A stretch of DNA of 64,000 nucleotides from Prochlorococcus sp. AG-402-P16 (GCA_003216295.1 QCJB01000002.1:62001-126000), one strand, 5' to 3'. Positions 53,514 through 62,697 are shown, numbered from the stretch's first letter. Made by a program: numbers and translations. The notes: a model not told the origin generated them from the sequence alone.

Positions 53514-55006
53514 TGTATATTTATTAAATATGAACTATCATGATTGGTGCAACCATTTGATTCCGTATCTAGTAAATAAGGGTCTGAACAGATTAATTTG
53601 ATCAACTTACTTTTAACATTTTTATCCTTAAATTTATTATAACTTTCAATCACTTCCCAACTACCGGCAATATATTTTGCTCCATCATTTTTCCATTCTA
53701 AAATCTTTTGATCATTTATAGATATTGGAGAAACTAACCAACCCTTCCTATCTGAGAGATATAGCAAAGTAGGATCTCCACCTGTAACAGAAATAATAAG
53801 ATCTGATTTCTCTGTATTCCTTTTAATCATCTGAGCTGTTGCCCAAACTGGTTGTCGTATAGGGTCCTCCATATCCCAATAATCGATCTTTAGCATAAGC
53901 AAGCTCGCAACAAATAATAAGCTAATGAATATTGTAATAAAAGCTTTCTTTTTATATAAATTATTTTTTAATCTTACAAACCCAAGGCCCATTAAAGGAC
54001 AACTAAACAGCATTATAGGAAGCTGATAATATTCATGAATTGCAAAAGAGCTAGGATTGATAAATCCAGTTAATAAAACTGATAAAATACCAACTATAAA
54101 AATATTATTAATTGCTAGCTTTTGAATTGAGAAATAAATCGGTACAATTCCAATAATAAGAAAATTCCTAAATATTATTCTGAATAAAAGGTCCAAATAA
54201 AAACGCAATTCTAATAATGTTAACCAGGAGTACCTATCAGTATCCGAACCCCAGAGACCAAAAGTTAATCCTGTTGATTGACCAAGTTTATATGAATATG
54301 AATACCAAAAGAAACTAATTAAAATTGTTAGTATAGGGAATATATACAATTTGTATTTAAAAATTAATGACCTTTGGTATGCGCTTATCAATATAGGAAT
54401 ACCTATCCAAAATAATGGTAAAACCTTAATTAATACTGCTAATGTAAAAGATATCCAAGATGCTATTAGAAAAAATTTATTATTAATTTTAAGAAATTCA
54501 ACCCACCTCTCTAATGAGAAAATGCCTAGAAATATCATTAATGATTCTGGTTGGATAGTTCTACTATAAAAAACAGAGATTGGTAGAATCGCATAAAAGA
54601 ATGTTCCCCACCAGGCAACTTCAACATTAAAAACTCTTTTTGTTAATCTAAATAAGAAGTATAATGTTAAGCATCCAAATATTACCGAAAGTAGTCTGGC
54701 AAATATTTCATTAACTCCAAATAACTTATATAAACTTGCTACTAAATATTGATATAATGGAAATTCACATTCAACCAAACCATTAGTTGAACCAGACCAA
54801 TTTACTTGTGGCTGAAAAAAATTTAAGTTGGTAGAGAGAAAGTTTTTTGCTATTGATGCAGTATCAGCTTGGCGCCAACTATGAATTCCTATTACTGGTG
54901 CATTAATATTGATTAACCTTATAAATAAGCCAATTAATATAATTGGCCAAATAGAAAAATTACCTAATAAATTATATAAACTTAAACGAAAATTTCTATA
55001 AATCAT
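53510..55006 (-). CDS. GT-C family lipid-linked sugar glycosyltransferase (ArnT/PMT-like)
   Basis: A 498-residue membrane glycosyltransferase with about 10-12 helices. The first loop after helix 1 is INAPVIGIHSWRQADTASIAKNF, with acidic D residues and QAD that resemble the GT-C metal and donor-binding loop (DE/DD-type). FFYAILPISVFYSRTIQPES follows. A C-terminal soluble domain has SDRKGWLVSPISINDQKI and possible disulfide Cys (LICSDPYLLDTESNGCTNHD). Family members use a polyprenyl-phosphate sugar (for example undecaprenyl-P-arabinose). The convergent position beside the polyprenyl-P-pentose genes makes it a likely user of that donor. It overlaps dprE1 by 4 bp. Confidence 0.8.
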   Translation of the reverse strand: MIYRNFRLSLYNLLGNFSIWPIILIGLFIRLININAPVIGIHSWRQADTASIAKNFLSTNLNFFQPQVNWSGSTNGLVECEFPLYQYLVASLYKLFGVNEIFARLLSVIFGCLTLYFLFRLTKRVFNVEVAWWGTFFYAILPISVFYSRTIQPESLMIFLGIFSLERWVEFLKINNKFFLIASWISFTLAVLIKVLPLFWIGIPILISAYQRSLIFKYKLYIFPILTILISFFWYSYSYKLGQSTGLTFGLWGSDTDRYSWLTLLELRFYLDLLFRIIFRNFLIIGIVPIYFSIQKLAINNIFIVGILSVLLTGFINPSSFAIHEYYQLPIMLFSCPLMGLGFVRLKNNLYKKKAFITIFISLLFVASLLMLKIDYWDMEDPIRQPVWATAQMIKRNTEKSDLIISVTGGDPTLLYLSDRKGWLVSPISINDQKILEWKNDGAKYIAGSWEVIESYNKFKDKNVKSKLIKLICSDPYLLDTESNGCTNHDSSYLINIH

Positions 55007-55054
55007 ACTAAACCTTTTTTATTAGAATAGTTGATCCTCCTAGAAAACAACAAA

Positions 55055-55228
55055 TTAGCCAGGTGAAGTAAAGAATCCATTTGAAAATAAAAATAAGCAC
55101 ATAAGAACTAAAGGACCCACACCAAATACAAAAAGAACAATTTTTGCATTTCTTGGACTTGTTGTTTTCTCATTAGTGGAATAATTTATCTTAGAATTAA
55201 TTTTATTCTTTGTTTTTTTACCAGGCAT
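55055..55228 (-). CDS. Small single-helix membrane protein (57 residues)
   Basis: A 57-residue frame from ATG 55228 with a Lys/Asn-rich start (MPGKKTKNKINSK), then a short linker and one helix (AKIVLFVFGVGPLVLMCLFL), ending SNGFFTSPG. It sits between the GT-C gene and the GT4 gene, on the same strand, with 48-bp and 193-bp gaps. The basic N-terminus gives a clear inside-positive anchor. Similar tiny Prochlorococcus proteins exist in my memory, but I cannot name a family or function. Confidence 0.6.
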   Translation of the reverse strand: MPGKKTKNKINSKINYSTNEKTTSPRNAKIVLFVFGVGPLVLMCLFLFSNGFFTSPG

Positions 55229-55421
55229 ACTTAAAATAGAGTTTAGAAAAATATTTTAGCATTATGACTTTTAAACAAAATTTATTCATTTCAAGTAATT
55301 TTACCTAAGTGTATGCACAATTGATTAAAGCGAATTTATCGATCTAAATAATTCATATACTGACTGAAAAAATATACTAAATTCAAGTCTTCTGAAATAT
55401 TCCGTAAGAATAACAAATAAA

Positions 55422-56486
55422 TTAATCCATTTCCTGAATAATTTTTTCTATTTCGCGAGCAGTGTCAAACCAATTAAAAGAGGCGGCTCGTTGAGGTCCT
55501 TGATTGAGACATTCTTCAAATATGTTTTTATCGTGAATAAGCACATTCATCGCAGAGGCAATTGATTCAATGCTTAGTGGATTAATCAAATAGCCATAAT
55601 CACCCATAACTTCTGGAAGCGCTCCTCTGTTAGAAGCTATTACTGGAGTACCACAAGCCATTGCCTCAAGAGCTGGAAGACCAAATCCTTCCCAAAGACT
55701 GGCAATAATTAATCCTTGACATTCATTTAATAATGATAATTTTTCATTATCATCGATCCAACCTTTCCATTCACAACAGCTTTGAAGATTCAGTTTATTA
55801 ATAAGTTTCAAAAGTCCTGGTGTATACCTTCGATCAAATGAGCCAACAAAAACAATCTTGTAATCATAAAGTTTAGCTAATGAAAATGCTTTTATAACCC
55901 TTTTCAAATTTTTATGCGGATTATGCCTGCCAATAATGAGAAAAAATTTCTTTCTATTTTTTTTTATGGGATAATATTGTTTATTATTAAAACCTAATTT
56001 AATTGGAAATAATTTTTTCTTGGGTACTTTATAGAACAAAGATAAGTCATTAGCCGTCGAAATAGAATTACATAAAACAACATGAGATTGTTTTAAAATT
56101 AATGGAATATAAATTAAATGATATAAAGTTAAAAATGATAGAGAAGGATATCTTAATGGTATCAGATCATGAGCCAAAACTATAGATTTGACATTGGTAA
56201 ATAATGGTGCCTCTAATAAGGGAGAGAAAAAATATTTAGAGTTTAATTTTTTCATGATTTTTGGTACTGATTTTTGAAGCCAGTACAAACGCCTAAAATG
56301 ACTTACAAAGCCATTGCCTGGCGAAAGATTATTAGGAATATAAATATCACCGACCATCCCCACACCTTGTGGAATAAGTGTAGTAATTTTTTCAACAGAC
56401 ATTGAATTTGCAAGGTCTCTAGAAACCACTCCTATGCCGGTATTTTTTTGAGTTATATAGCTCCCATTAAAAACTATAGATGACAT
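55422..56486 (-). CDS. GT4-family glycosyltransferase
   Basis: A 354-residue retaining glycosyltransferase of the GT-B fold. The C-terminal half shows [25 protein letters not shown] (start of donor domain), [64 protein letters not shown] (E-x7-E and GTPV nucleotide-sugar site). The N-terminal domain begins [20 protein letters not shown], typical of mannosyl or related transferases. No signal peptide. The sugar is not predictable. It is divergent from the 56535 gene and is probably part of the surface glycan cluster. Confidence 0.9.
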   Translation of the reverse strand: MSSIVFNGSYITQKNTGIGVVSRDLANSMSVEKITTLIPQGVGMVGDIYIPNNLSPGNGFVSHFRRLYWLQKSVPKIMKKLNSKYFFSPLLEAPLFTNVKSIVLAHDLIPLRYPSLSFLTLYHLIYIPLILKQSHVVLCNSISTANDLSLFYKVPKKKLFPIKLGFNNKQYYPIKKNRKKFFLIIGRHNPHKNLKRVIKAFSLAKLYDYKIVFVGSFDRRYTPGLLKLINKLNLQSCCEWKGWIDDNEKLSLLNECQGLIIASLWEGFGLPALEAMACGTPVIASNRGALPEVMGDYGYLINPLSIESIASAMNVLIHDKNIFEECLNQGPQRAASFNWFDTAREIEKIIQEMD

Positions 56487-56534
56487 GGTTATAATATTCT
56501 CAGAATGATTCTATTTTAGACAATAGTAAGTCAG

Positions 56535-57047
56535 ATGTTAAGATCAAGAATTTTTAATAGGTTTTTCAAACGCAAGAAAAGTAAAAGAGTTGAGATTATC
56601 AAATATAATCCATCTACAAAATTTGACTTAAATAATGAAATTCAAACTAAAATAATAAAAATTGATAGAAAAATCTCTGAGAATAGTAAAGCTATGATGG
56701 AAGCACAAATTGTAAAATTTAGATCGACATTTTACAAATCAAATAATTTATTTGATCAAATTGGAAAAAATGTCTATAAAACTAAATTAGAAGATTCAAT
56801 TAATTGGTACCAGAAACAACTCAAAGAATTATATAAAGAACGAAGACTTCTACAAATTAATCAAGAAAAGCTCAAAGGTATTTTCTGGTTAAATAGCATG
56901 AAAAGATTTATTTGTATTTTATTAATAGGTTGTTTCTTATTTTTTACTCTATTAATCCTTATCTCTGGTTTTATGGTCATCATTTATTTACTACCTATAA
57001 TTTTATTGATTTTGTTCGGATATTTTATATTCAATAAAAAATATTAA
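56535..57047 (+). CDS. Hypothetical protein with coiled coil and C-terminal membrane anchor
   Basis: A 170-residue protein. The first 120 residues are strongly basic and helical (KRKKSKRVEIIKYNPS; YQKQQLKELYKERRLLQINQEKL-type repeats), with a likely coiled coil. Two adjacent hydrophobic segments (FICILLIGCFLFFTLLILISGF and VIIYLLPIILLILFGYFIF) make a hairpin anchor at the C-terminus. It lies between the GT4 gene and the ABC exporter gene (170-bp gap), in the direction of the exporter. No homologue is recognised. Possibly a structural partner of the glycan export machinery, a guess from location only. Confidence 0.6.
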   Translation: MLRSRIFNRFFKRKKSKRVEIIKYNPSTKFDLNNEIQTKIIKIDRKISENSKAMMEAQIVKFRSTFYKSNNLFDQIGKNVYKTKLEDSINWYQKQLKELYKERRLLQINQEKLKGIFWLNSMKRFICILLIGCFLFFTLLILISGFMVIIYLLPIILLILFGYFIFNKKY

Positions 57048-57215
57048 ATATTTTTAAATTGCTCTCAAACAAGAAATTTATTTATCTGATAACCAAACTT
57101 TAATAAAAAAATTTAATGACTTTCATCCCTTTAAGCGAAACACATCATAATTAAACACCCAAGGAACTGGCTTATAGATCATAAATAATTACTCAAATGT
57201 AAGTAATTTTATAAT

Positions 57216-59051
57216 ATGATTCGCACCAGCAAAACTTATCACCTACTTGTACGTCTGCTAAAGGCACTGCCAGCCAAGAGAAGAAGGTCGCTTTTAAAAT
57301 TAATTCCTGTAGCAGCATTGACCGGTTTAGTAGATGTAATTGTAGTTGGAATTGTTTCTAGGTTATTTACTGTATTTATAGGTCAGCCCAATCAACCACC
57401 CTTGCCGTTTCAAAGTTTTATACCTGAAGATGCAAAAACAAAGGTGCTCAGTCTGGTAATTATATATATATCAATGAATTGGCTTGCCTCATTTTCAAAA
57501 TTATTTCTTAAGGCAGCTCAAGAAAGGCTTCGAGTCGCAATTTGGAGAGATTTATCAGAACTGGCCCAGAAAAAATTACTTTCACAAGAATATGAATTCT
57601 TTTTAAATAAAAAAACATCTGATCTATCATCAAAAGTTCTTATAAACATTTCAAGAGTTTCCGAGTTTCTAGTTAGGCCAATCCTCCAAATATCTAGTGG
57701 ATTCTGTGTCATAACTTTCATATGCATTGCTGTTCTTTTTATCGCTAAATCAGTAGCACTATATTTAATTATTAGTCTTGTTATTTTTTATATTTTCATA
57801 TCATCATTTGTTACACCATTTATAAGATACTCCTCTCGTCAAAGAATAAAGCTTGAGAAGGAAACAAATAATATTCTGACTGAATCAATGAGAACAATCA
57901 TTGATGTACATCTAACTAGCTCAGAAAAATACTTCGAAAAAAGATACAAATTAGCTGGGAAAAATTCATTTCCCTTTATTTGGAAAGCAGAAGTCTTACC
58001 TGAATTTCCACGTTCATTAATTGAACCTTTTGGAATTACATTAATTTTTGCTATTGGTCTTTTACCTTACATAATGAATGAAAAAGATACCAACTTAATT
58101 GAAATAGTTCCATTTTTGGCAACTATTGCAGTTGCAGCTCTTAAATTAACACCTCCATTACAAGATTCATTTAGAGCTTTAACATCGATGAGAGCGTCAA
58201 TTCCAGATTTAGAAGAAATTTTAAAGTTAGTGGAACTTCCATCTAGCAGACTTACTAATAGATCAATAGGAGTTCCATCAAAAGAAGGCATCGAGCCAAG
58301 AAACAATATAAAACTTGAAAAAGTTAGTTATAAATATCCCAACAGCGATGTTTATACATTAAAAAACATTAGTCTTACAATTCCTATTGGTGCAAGAATT
58401 GCTTTCGTTGGAGCAACTGGTAGTGGAAAAACGACCACAGCTAATCAATTGCTATGCCTCCTAAGGCCTACAGAGGGCAATTTATTAATAGATGGCGTGG
58501 AAGTTACCAATTCTGAAGTTCCTGCATGGCAAGATTGTTGTTCCTATGTTCCACAAGAGATAACATTGCTCAATAGTAATATTATTGAAAATATTGCATA
58601 CGGATTAGATGAAAAATTTATCGATCATAAAAGAGTTTGGGATGCACTTAAAGCCGCTCAACTAGCAAACTTAGTATCAGATATGTCCATGGGTTTATAT
58701 ACAGCAATTGGTGATAATGGAATTAGATTATCTGGGGGGCAACGACAAAGATTGGCATTAGCAAGAGCATTTTATAGACAATCAAAGTTATTAGTTTTAG
58801 ACGAAGCAACTAGTGCTTTAGATAACAAGACAGAAGCAGAAGTAATGGATGCCATTGAAATCATAGGTAGGCGATGCACAATCGTAACAATAGCGCACAG
58901 ATTAACTACAATCGAGCGATCAGATTGTATATATGAATTTAAAGATGGTCAAATCAATGAATATGGAACATATGAGGATCTACTAGATAAATCCAACAGT
59001 TTTTACGATATGGTTGATATTGCAAAAAGATCAAACAAATCAAATATATAG
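57216..59051 (+). CDS. MsbA-like ABC exporter (half-transporter)
   Basis: A 611-residue fused permease-ATPase. Six helices occupy residues 20-320; the ATPase domain has Walker A VGATGSGKTTTANQ, a Q-loop with CCSYVPQEI, signature IRLSGGQRQRLALARAF, Walker B LLVLDEATSALDNKTE and H-loop TIAHRLTTI. Exporters of this type flip lipid-linked oligosaccharide, glycolipid or peptide. The start ATG 57216 has a TATAAT immediately upstream (57210-57215). If that is a real -10 box, transcription would start inside the gene, so the TATAAT is probably coincidental. The position beside glycosyltransferases suggests a polysaccharide or lipid-linked glycan substrate. Confidence 0.9.
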   Translation: MIRTSKTYHLLVRLLKALPAKRRRSLLKLIPVAALTGLVDVIVVGIVSRLFTVFIGQPNQPPLPFQSFIPEDAKTKVLSLVIIYISMNWLASFSKLFLKAAQERLRVAIWRDLSELAQKKLLSQEYEFFLNKKTSDLSSKVLINISRVSEFLVRPILQISSGFCVITFICIAVLFIAKSVALYLIISLVIFYIFISSFVTPFIRYSSRQRIKLEKETNNILTESMRTIIDVHLTSSEKYFEKRYKLAGKNSFPFIWKAEVLPEFPRSLIEPFGITLIFAIGLLPYIMNEKDTNLIEIVPFLATIAVAALKLTPPLQDSFRALTSMRASIPDLEEILKLVELPSSRLTNRSIGVPSKEGIEPRNNIKLEKVSYKYPNSDVYTLKNISLTIPIGARIAFVGATGSGKTTTANQLLCLLRPTEGNLLIDGVEVTNSEVPAWQDCCSYVPQEITLLNSNIIENIAYGLDEKFIDHKRVWDALKAAQLANLVSDMSMGLYTAIGDNGIRLSGGQRQRLALARAFYRQSKLLVLDEATSALDNKTEAEVMDAIEIIGRRCTIVTIAHRLTTIERSDCIYEFKDGQINEYGTYEDLLDKSNSFYDMVDIAKRSNKSNI

Positions 59052-59101
59052 GATGATTATTTAGATTTAAATATTAATAAGGATATGCTAGAAAATAAAA
59101 A

Positions 59102-59338
59102 TTAGAAAAGAATTGTAAAATCAATCAATTGATTAACTGATAGATACAAGATTATACCAGTACCAATAATCGATCCTGTTAAACCTCCCACAAAACCAAA
59201 AAATAATATACTTAAATTTTTGCTATCTGTTGTGGGATTGGGGCTGGAAAGAGGAAGTTTTTCAACTACCTTTAAGCGCTCAGTGGTAGGTCTTCGACTG
59301 ATTTGTTGATGTCTAATAAGTGCTTCGAAATCAGGCAT
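59102..59338 (-). CDS. Small protein with C-terminal membrane helix, overlapping parA
   Basis: A 78-residue protein whose ATG at 59338 lies inside parA (67-bp overlap, different frame). It begins MPDFEALIRHQQISRRPTTE and ends with a membrane segment ILFFGFVGGLTGSIIGTGII. The first 50 residues are basic and polar, with a short Pro/Ser/Thr-rich linker. The pairing with a ParA ATPase is suggestive of a membrane tether or partner, since no ParB is present. A longer reading from 59374 would add an unlikely N-terminus. Function unknown. Confidence 0.6.
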   Translation of the reverse strand: MPDFEALIRHQQISRRPTTERLKVVEKLPLSSPNPTTDSKNLSILFFGFVGGLTGSIIGTGIILYLSVNQLIDFTILF

Positions 59339-59943
59339 TGAATTTGTTGAGCAATGGAACAATAGGCCGACCAACCGGACATTCGCCGAGGATCGGATCG
59401 ACCTTTATCATCAACTGCATCAATTACTGCCGCCCCAAGATTTTCTGCTTTATCAAATGCTGATAACAATGGAATGTCTCCATCCAAAACACACAAGTCA
59501 AATTTCTCTAATGCTTCTCTTGCTTCCTTTGCAGTTCTCTTCTGGCGAAAATCGACTTTAACAAGCAACACCGCATGGGGAATATTTAATTGCTTTAATA
59601 ATGAGGCTAGTTCAACGGTTAACTCTACTGATCTTGCCTTTGGCGCCGTCGGTAATAGTACAAGATCAGATCCAGCAGCTAAATGTTTCAACTCTTCTTC
59701 ATCAGTGCTTGCTTGACCATCAGTGATAACAATTTCTGAGATTCTTGTTGCTTTAGCGGCAGCTTCAACTGGAACAATATTAAATTTAAGATTGCCTCTT
59801 GTTCCATATGCAAGAGCTGAACGATTTCTATCTGCATCAACTAAACAAACATTTTTACCTTGAGAAGACCAAACGCTCGCAAGATGGATTGAAGTACAAG
59901 TTTTTGCTACTCCACCCTTTTGACCGCATACAGTTATGAACAA
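59272..59943 (-). CDS. Orphan ParA/MinD-type ATPase
   Basis: A 223-residue deviant-Walker ATPase. The P-loop is GQKGGVAKTCTSIHLA (residues 7-22) with the signature Lys, CLVDADRNRSALAY is the Mg-binding strand, and SDLVLLPTAPKARSVEL is the switch. No ParB, parS or plasmid functions are nearby, and the chromosomal SMC is far off. Family members position chromosomes, plasmids or protein organelles such as carboxysomes. It lacks the C-terminal amphipathic helix of MinD. The start is TTG 59943. The small overlapping downstream gene is a possible partner. Confidence 0.87.
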   Translation of the reverse strand: MFITVCGQKGGVAKTCTSIHLASVWSSQGKNVCLVDADRNRSALAYGTRGNLKFNIVPVEAAAKATRISEIVITDGQASTDEEELKHLAAGSDLVLLPTAPKARSVELTVELASLLKQLNIPHAVLLVKVDFRQKRTAKEAREALEKFDLCVLDGDIPLLSAFDKAENLGAAVIDAVDDKGRSDPRRMSGWSAYCSIAQQIQCLISKHLLDINKSVEDLPLSA

Positions 59944-60193
59944 TGTAAAAGGTTAACATCTAAAAATAATTTGCAAGATCTGATTACAAAGTCAAGTACC
60001 AAGACAAAGATCAATCAAGCAATGCTAATAACAGATAGATTTAAATATAAGAAAAACAAATAATTAAAAGATTATTTTGTATATTAAATTACTTTTTAGC
60101 CAATTATTGTTGGTTGAATCATACGAAGATAATATTTAAGCTTGCAAGATATTTTTTTGGATGCATATTTAGAGAAAGTAACAATGTAAAGAA

Positions 60194-60463
60194 ATGTACA
60201 TCGAAAAAATTTTATTAAAAACAAAAAGAAAAATATCAAACATTTTTAATCTCCTCAAGAAACCAAGAGAGGAGATATCAGCCCGATGCGAAAACCTTAC
60301 ATCTATTCCTGGAATAGGAGCAAAAAATTGTAATAACTTCTACAAAGCTGGATATATGACACCAGAATCAATTATTTCTGCCTCTGACGAAGAACTTTTA
60401 TTGATCCCTGGAGTAGGTATTAGCTTTGTTAAAAAACTCAGAAAAACATTAGGTAGAATATAA
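60194..60463 (+). CDS. Helix-hairpin-helix domain protein
   Basis: An 89-residue basic protein with two HhH motifs: LTSIPGIGAKNCNNFYKAG and DEELLLIPGVGISFVKKLRK, each with the G-I/V-G hairpin that contacts the DNA backbone. The N-terminal 30 residues are Lys-rich. Such stand-alone HhH proteins are found in cyanobacteria, either as DNA repair accessories or as domains recruited to ribosomal or other complexes. ATG 60194 is the start with no clear Shine-Dalgarno. It is preceded by a 250-bp non-coding gap and converges with the SDR at 60490. Confidence 0.8.
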   Translation: MYIEKILLKTKRKISNIFNLLKKPREEISARCENLTSIPGIGAKNCNNFYKAGYMTPESIISASDEELLLIPGVGISFVKKLRKTLGRI

Positions 60464-60489
60464 ATAAGAAAGCTATTCATTGAAAAATT

Positions 60490-61155
60490 TCACCAGGGTA
60501 ATATCTCACCATTTGCGTGCCAAAAAGTTCCAGTAGTTTCAATAGTAAGTTCATCAATTCTTTGAATGAGTCCTTGCACTGATTCTTGGGGTTCAATTCC
60601 ACTAGAAGTGAATCCAGTCATTCGAGTACTTACTAATCCAGGATGCAAAATTGCTACTGGAATGTTCTTAGACTTTAGATCTACTGACAAAGATTTACCT
60701 GCCATGCACAAAGCTACTTTGGACATTCTATATCCATAAGATCCTCCAGATGTATTATCCTCTATTGATCCCATACGACTAGTTATTAGAGCTATCTTTG
60801 AAGAGCTGCGAAGGTTATTGAGCAAAGTCTTGACGAAGCAAAGTGGACTTAAGGCGTTAACTTCAAATTGATGCATAATACTTACAGGATCCAAATTAGA
60901 GAGAGAATTAAATTCAGCAATCCCTGCATTTTGAATCAAAACATCAATTTTCTTACCATTTAACTTCTCTCTAAGCTTTATCACAGAGTCTCCTGAAGTT
61001 ATATCTATTCCATCCTCAACTCTTACTGAAATTGAATCTAATTCTGAAGAGCTACTTCTACAAGTTGCAATCACATCATCTCCTCTCGCTTTCAATTGAC
61101 TAACTAGTTCTAGTCCAATTCCTCTATTGGCTCCTGTTATTAAATAAGTAGACAC
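60490..61155 (-). CDS. Short-chain dehydrogenase/reductase
   Basis: A 221-residue classical SDR. It has the coenzyme motif YLITGANRGIGLELV at the N-terminus, VLIQNAGIAEF (structural NNAG-equivalent) and a catalytic Ser in ALITSRMGSI followed by Tyr and Lys in YGYRMSKVAL (Y-x-x-x-K, here YRMSK). Sequence around GLVSTRMTG is typical of the C-fold substrate loop. The start is GTG 61155. Substrate not predictable. It lies away from the glycan operon, so it is not assigned to that pathway. Confidence 0.9.
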   Translation of the reverse strand: MSTYLITGANRGIGLELVSQLKARGDDVIATCRSSSSELDSISVRVEDGIDITSGDSVIKLREKLNGKKIDVLIQNAGIAEFNSLSNLDPVSIMHQFEVNALSPLCFVKTLLNNLRSSSKIALITSRMGSIEDNTSGGSYGYRMSKVALCMAGKSLSVDLKSKNIPVAILHPGLVSTRMTGFTSSGIEPQESVQGLIQRIDELTIETTGTFWHANGEILPW

Positions 61156-61273
61156 AAAAAAATATTTTATTATTTTGAGCCTAAATCAAAAGATATTAAA
61201 AGTAAAATAACAAACTCTAATTGATACAAACAAAATCCTAGTGCATAAATTATTTAAAAAAGTCAAATAATTT

Positions 61274-61690
61274 TTAACAATCAAAATCATCATGAATTGA
61301 ATTAGAAAACTCAGCAGAAGGTCCCAACAAAATATTTGGGCCGTATAGAAATGCATATCTTCTGTTCTTATTGAACTCTCCCTCCAAGCGAATACAACAA
61401 AAACCTTTTTTAATTACAAGTAAACGCCAAAATTCACTCCAATCTATACATTGATCTAAAATTTCATTTATATGAGATGTATCATCTAGAGAATTTAAAT
61501 TAATATTTAATTTATCTCTAAGAAAAAAATATTTAGCCATTCTTTCATTTTTAGAAAAACAGCTGCCAATATATCTAGTTTTATCTAGCTGATAATCTAA
61601 AGTTTCTAAATAATTAAGAATTTGATCAATTTCAATCATAGAGAAACCTTTCTTTTTCAAAATCTCTATAATATGAAGATCTTTATGCAT
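61274..61690 (-). CDS. Hypothetical protein, lineage-specific
   Basis: A 138-residue soluble protein of unknown function. The N-terminal 60 residues are helical (HIIEILKKKGFSMIEIDQILNYLETLDYQLDKTR) and the C-terminal half is strand-rich (FCCIRLEGEFNKNRRYAFLYGPNILLGPSAEF). ATG 61690 follows no strong Shine-Dalgarno. It shows ordinary codon usage for the window and stands on the same strand as the SDR (118-bp gap) and the DUF4912-like gene upstream (138-bp gap). No family recognised. Confidence 0.6.
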   Translation of the reverse strand: MHKDLHIIEILKKKGFSMIEIDQILNYLETLDYQLDKTRYIGSCFSKNERMAKYFFLRDKLNINLNSLDDTSHINEILDQCIDWSEFWRLLVIKKGFCCIRLEGEFNKNRRYAFLYGPNILLGPSAEFSNSIHDDFDC

Positions 61691-61828
61691 TTTTCTATTA
61701 ATCAGAAGTCAATCATATTTATAACTATCAATCATTTAGACTAAAAAAGTCAATTTTTAATAAAATTAAATAAAAAGAGAATCTAAATAAATGTTTTAAC
61801 TATAATTTAGTCGTTCATAAAAAATTAA

Positions 61829-62362
61829 TTAACGAGAAAATATGTTTTCAGAGCCACCTAATTTATTATTAAAAGATAGTTGATAGGCTTGCTCATGTGG
61901 TCCGATCATGGAAGATAAACCAGCATGTGAGCTATTAAACCAACAATCTTTCTCTAATCTTTTAATAATTTTTTTTATCCGATATCCCAAGTGCAAATCT
62001 TGGCAAGCAAGTAATCTCCACTCACCATTTTTCTTTCTATAGCCAAATTCAAAATAATAAACTCCTTTATTAATTGGAATAGGAAATGAGATAGAAGATT
62101 GAAATTTACTAACTTGAATTTCTTTCATAATACAAGTAGCCTTATTTTTATTTCTATTGTTACTAATATCAAATAGCCTAATGGCATAAAAACAACTTTT
62201 ACTAAATTTGATCTTTAAATTATCCAAGGGACTAATTTCCCATAAACATTTTATATAACCATTTCCAATATTTTTTACTACAAGTCTACTAAAATTATTT
62301 GTAGTTCTTTTAACTGTATCCCAAATATATTTGCTAACATTTGTCTTTATACTTGCTTTCAT
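61829..62362 (-). CDS. Short DUF4912-like protein (paralogue of the 18394 gene)
   Basis: A 177-residue protein, start ATG 62362 preferred because residues upstream (to 62434) are unlike the rest. It contains YIKCLWEISPLDNLKI, FYAIRLFDISNNRNKN, FQSSISFPIPINKGVYYFEFGYRKKNGEWRLLACQDLHLGYR, which line up with the DUF4912 core of the 18394 gene (FWEISDQD...CLRLADVTDKN...YKVELGYRIGYKWMSLA). The N-terminal SAP-like module and the C-terminal domain of the longer protein are missing. Function unknown; the family core looks like an Ig-like beta domain that could bind carbohydrate. Confidence 0.62.
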   Translation of the reverse strand: MKASIKTNVSKYIWDTVKRTTNNFSRLVVKNIGNGYIKCLWEISPLDNLKIKFSKSCFYAIRLFDISNNRNKNKATCIMKEIQVSKFQSSISFPIPINKGVYYFEFGYRKKNGEWRLLACQDLHLGYRIKKIIKRLEKDCWFNSSHAGLSSMIGPHEQAYQLSFNNKLGGSENIFSR

Positions 62363-62538
62363 CTTTTCTATATATAAATATTTACTATTATAATGAATCA
62401 ATCGATAAACAATGTAAACTTTTATGAGTAACAATCATTTCATCGAGATATAGAAATAATTCCGGATTAACTAATAGTTATTAAAAGTATGGTTATTAAA
62501 TCTAGGAAAGCTTTTTCAGTATCAATAACTACATTGTC

Positions 62539-62697
62539 TCAAGCGGCTTTACTTCCGAGCCTTTCGCTTAGCATGACTTCTACAAGATCTGCCGTAGATT
62601 TTCTAGATGATATATTACTTGTCCTCCAATGCTTGATCAATGTTTTCAGCTCAATTATCCTTTTTTCTGCTACTTCAATTTTTTCATCATTAGACAT
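62539..62697 (-). CDS. Small helical protein (52 residues)
   Basis: A 52-residue frame starting at ATG 62697: MSNDEKIEVAEKRIIELKTL is a strong amphipathic helix, followed by IKHWRTSNISSRKSTADLVE, ending MLSERLGSKAA. The opposite-strand frame through the same DNA is Ser/Leu-rich and looks like a shadow. The charged coiled-coil-like composition fits small Prochlorococcus proteins of unknown function. The upstream AGG is too far (about 17 nt) to be a convincing Shine-Dalgarno. No family known. Confidence 0.55.
   Translation of the reverse strand: MSNDEKIEVAEKRIIELKTLIKHWRTSNISSRKSTADLVEVMLSERLGSKAA

Noticed and set aside
57210-57215. TATAAT as promoter of the ABC exporter
   Set aside because: It touches the ATG, so transcription would start within the gene. 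AT-rich coincidence is more likely.
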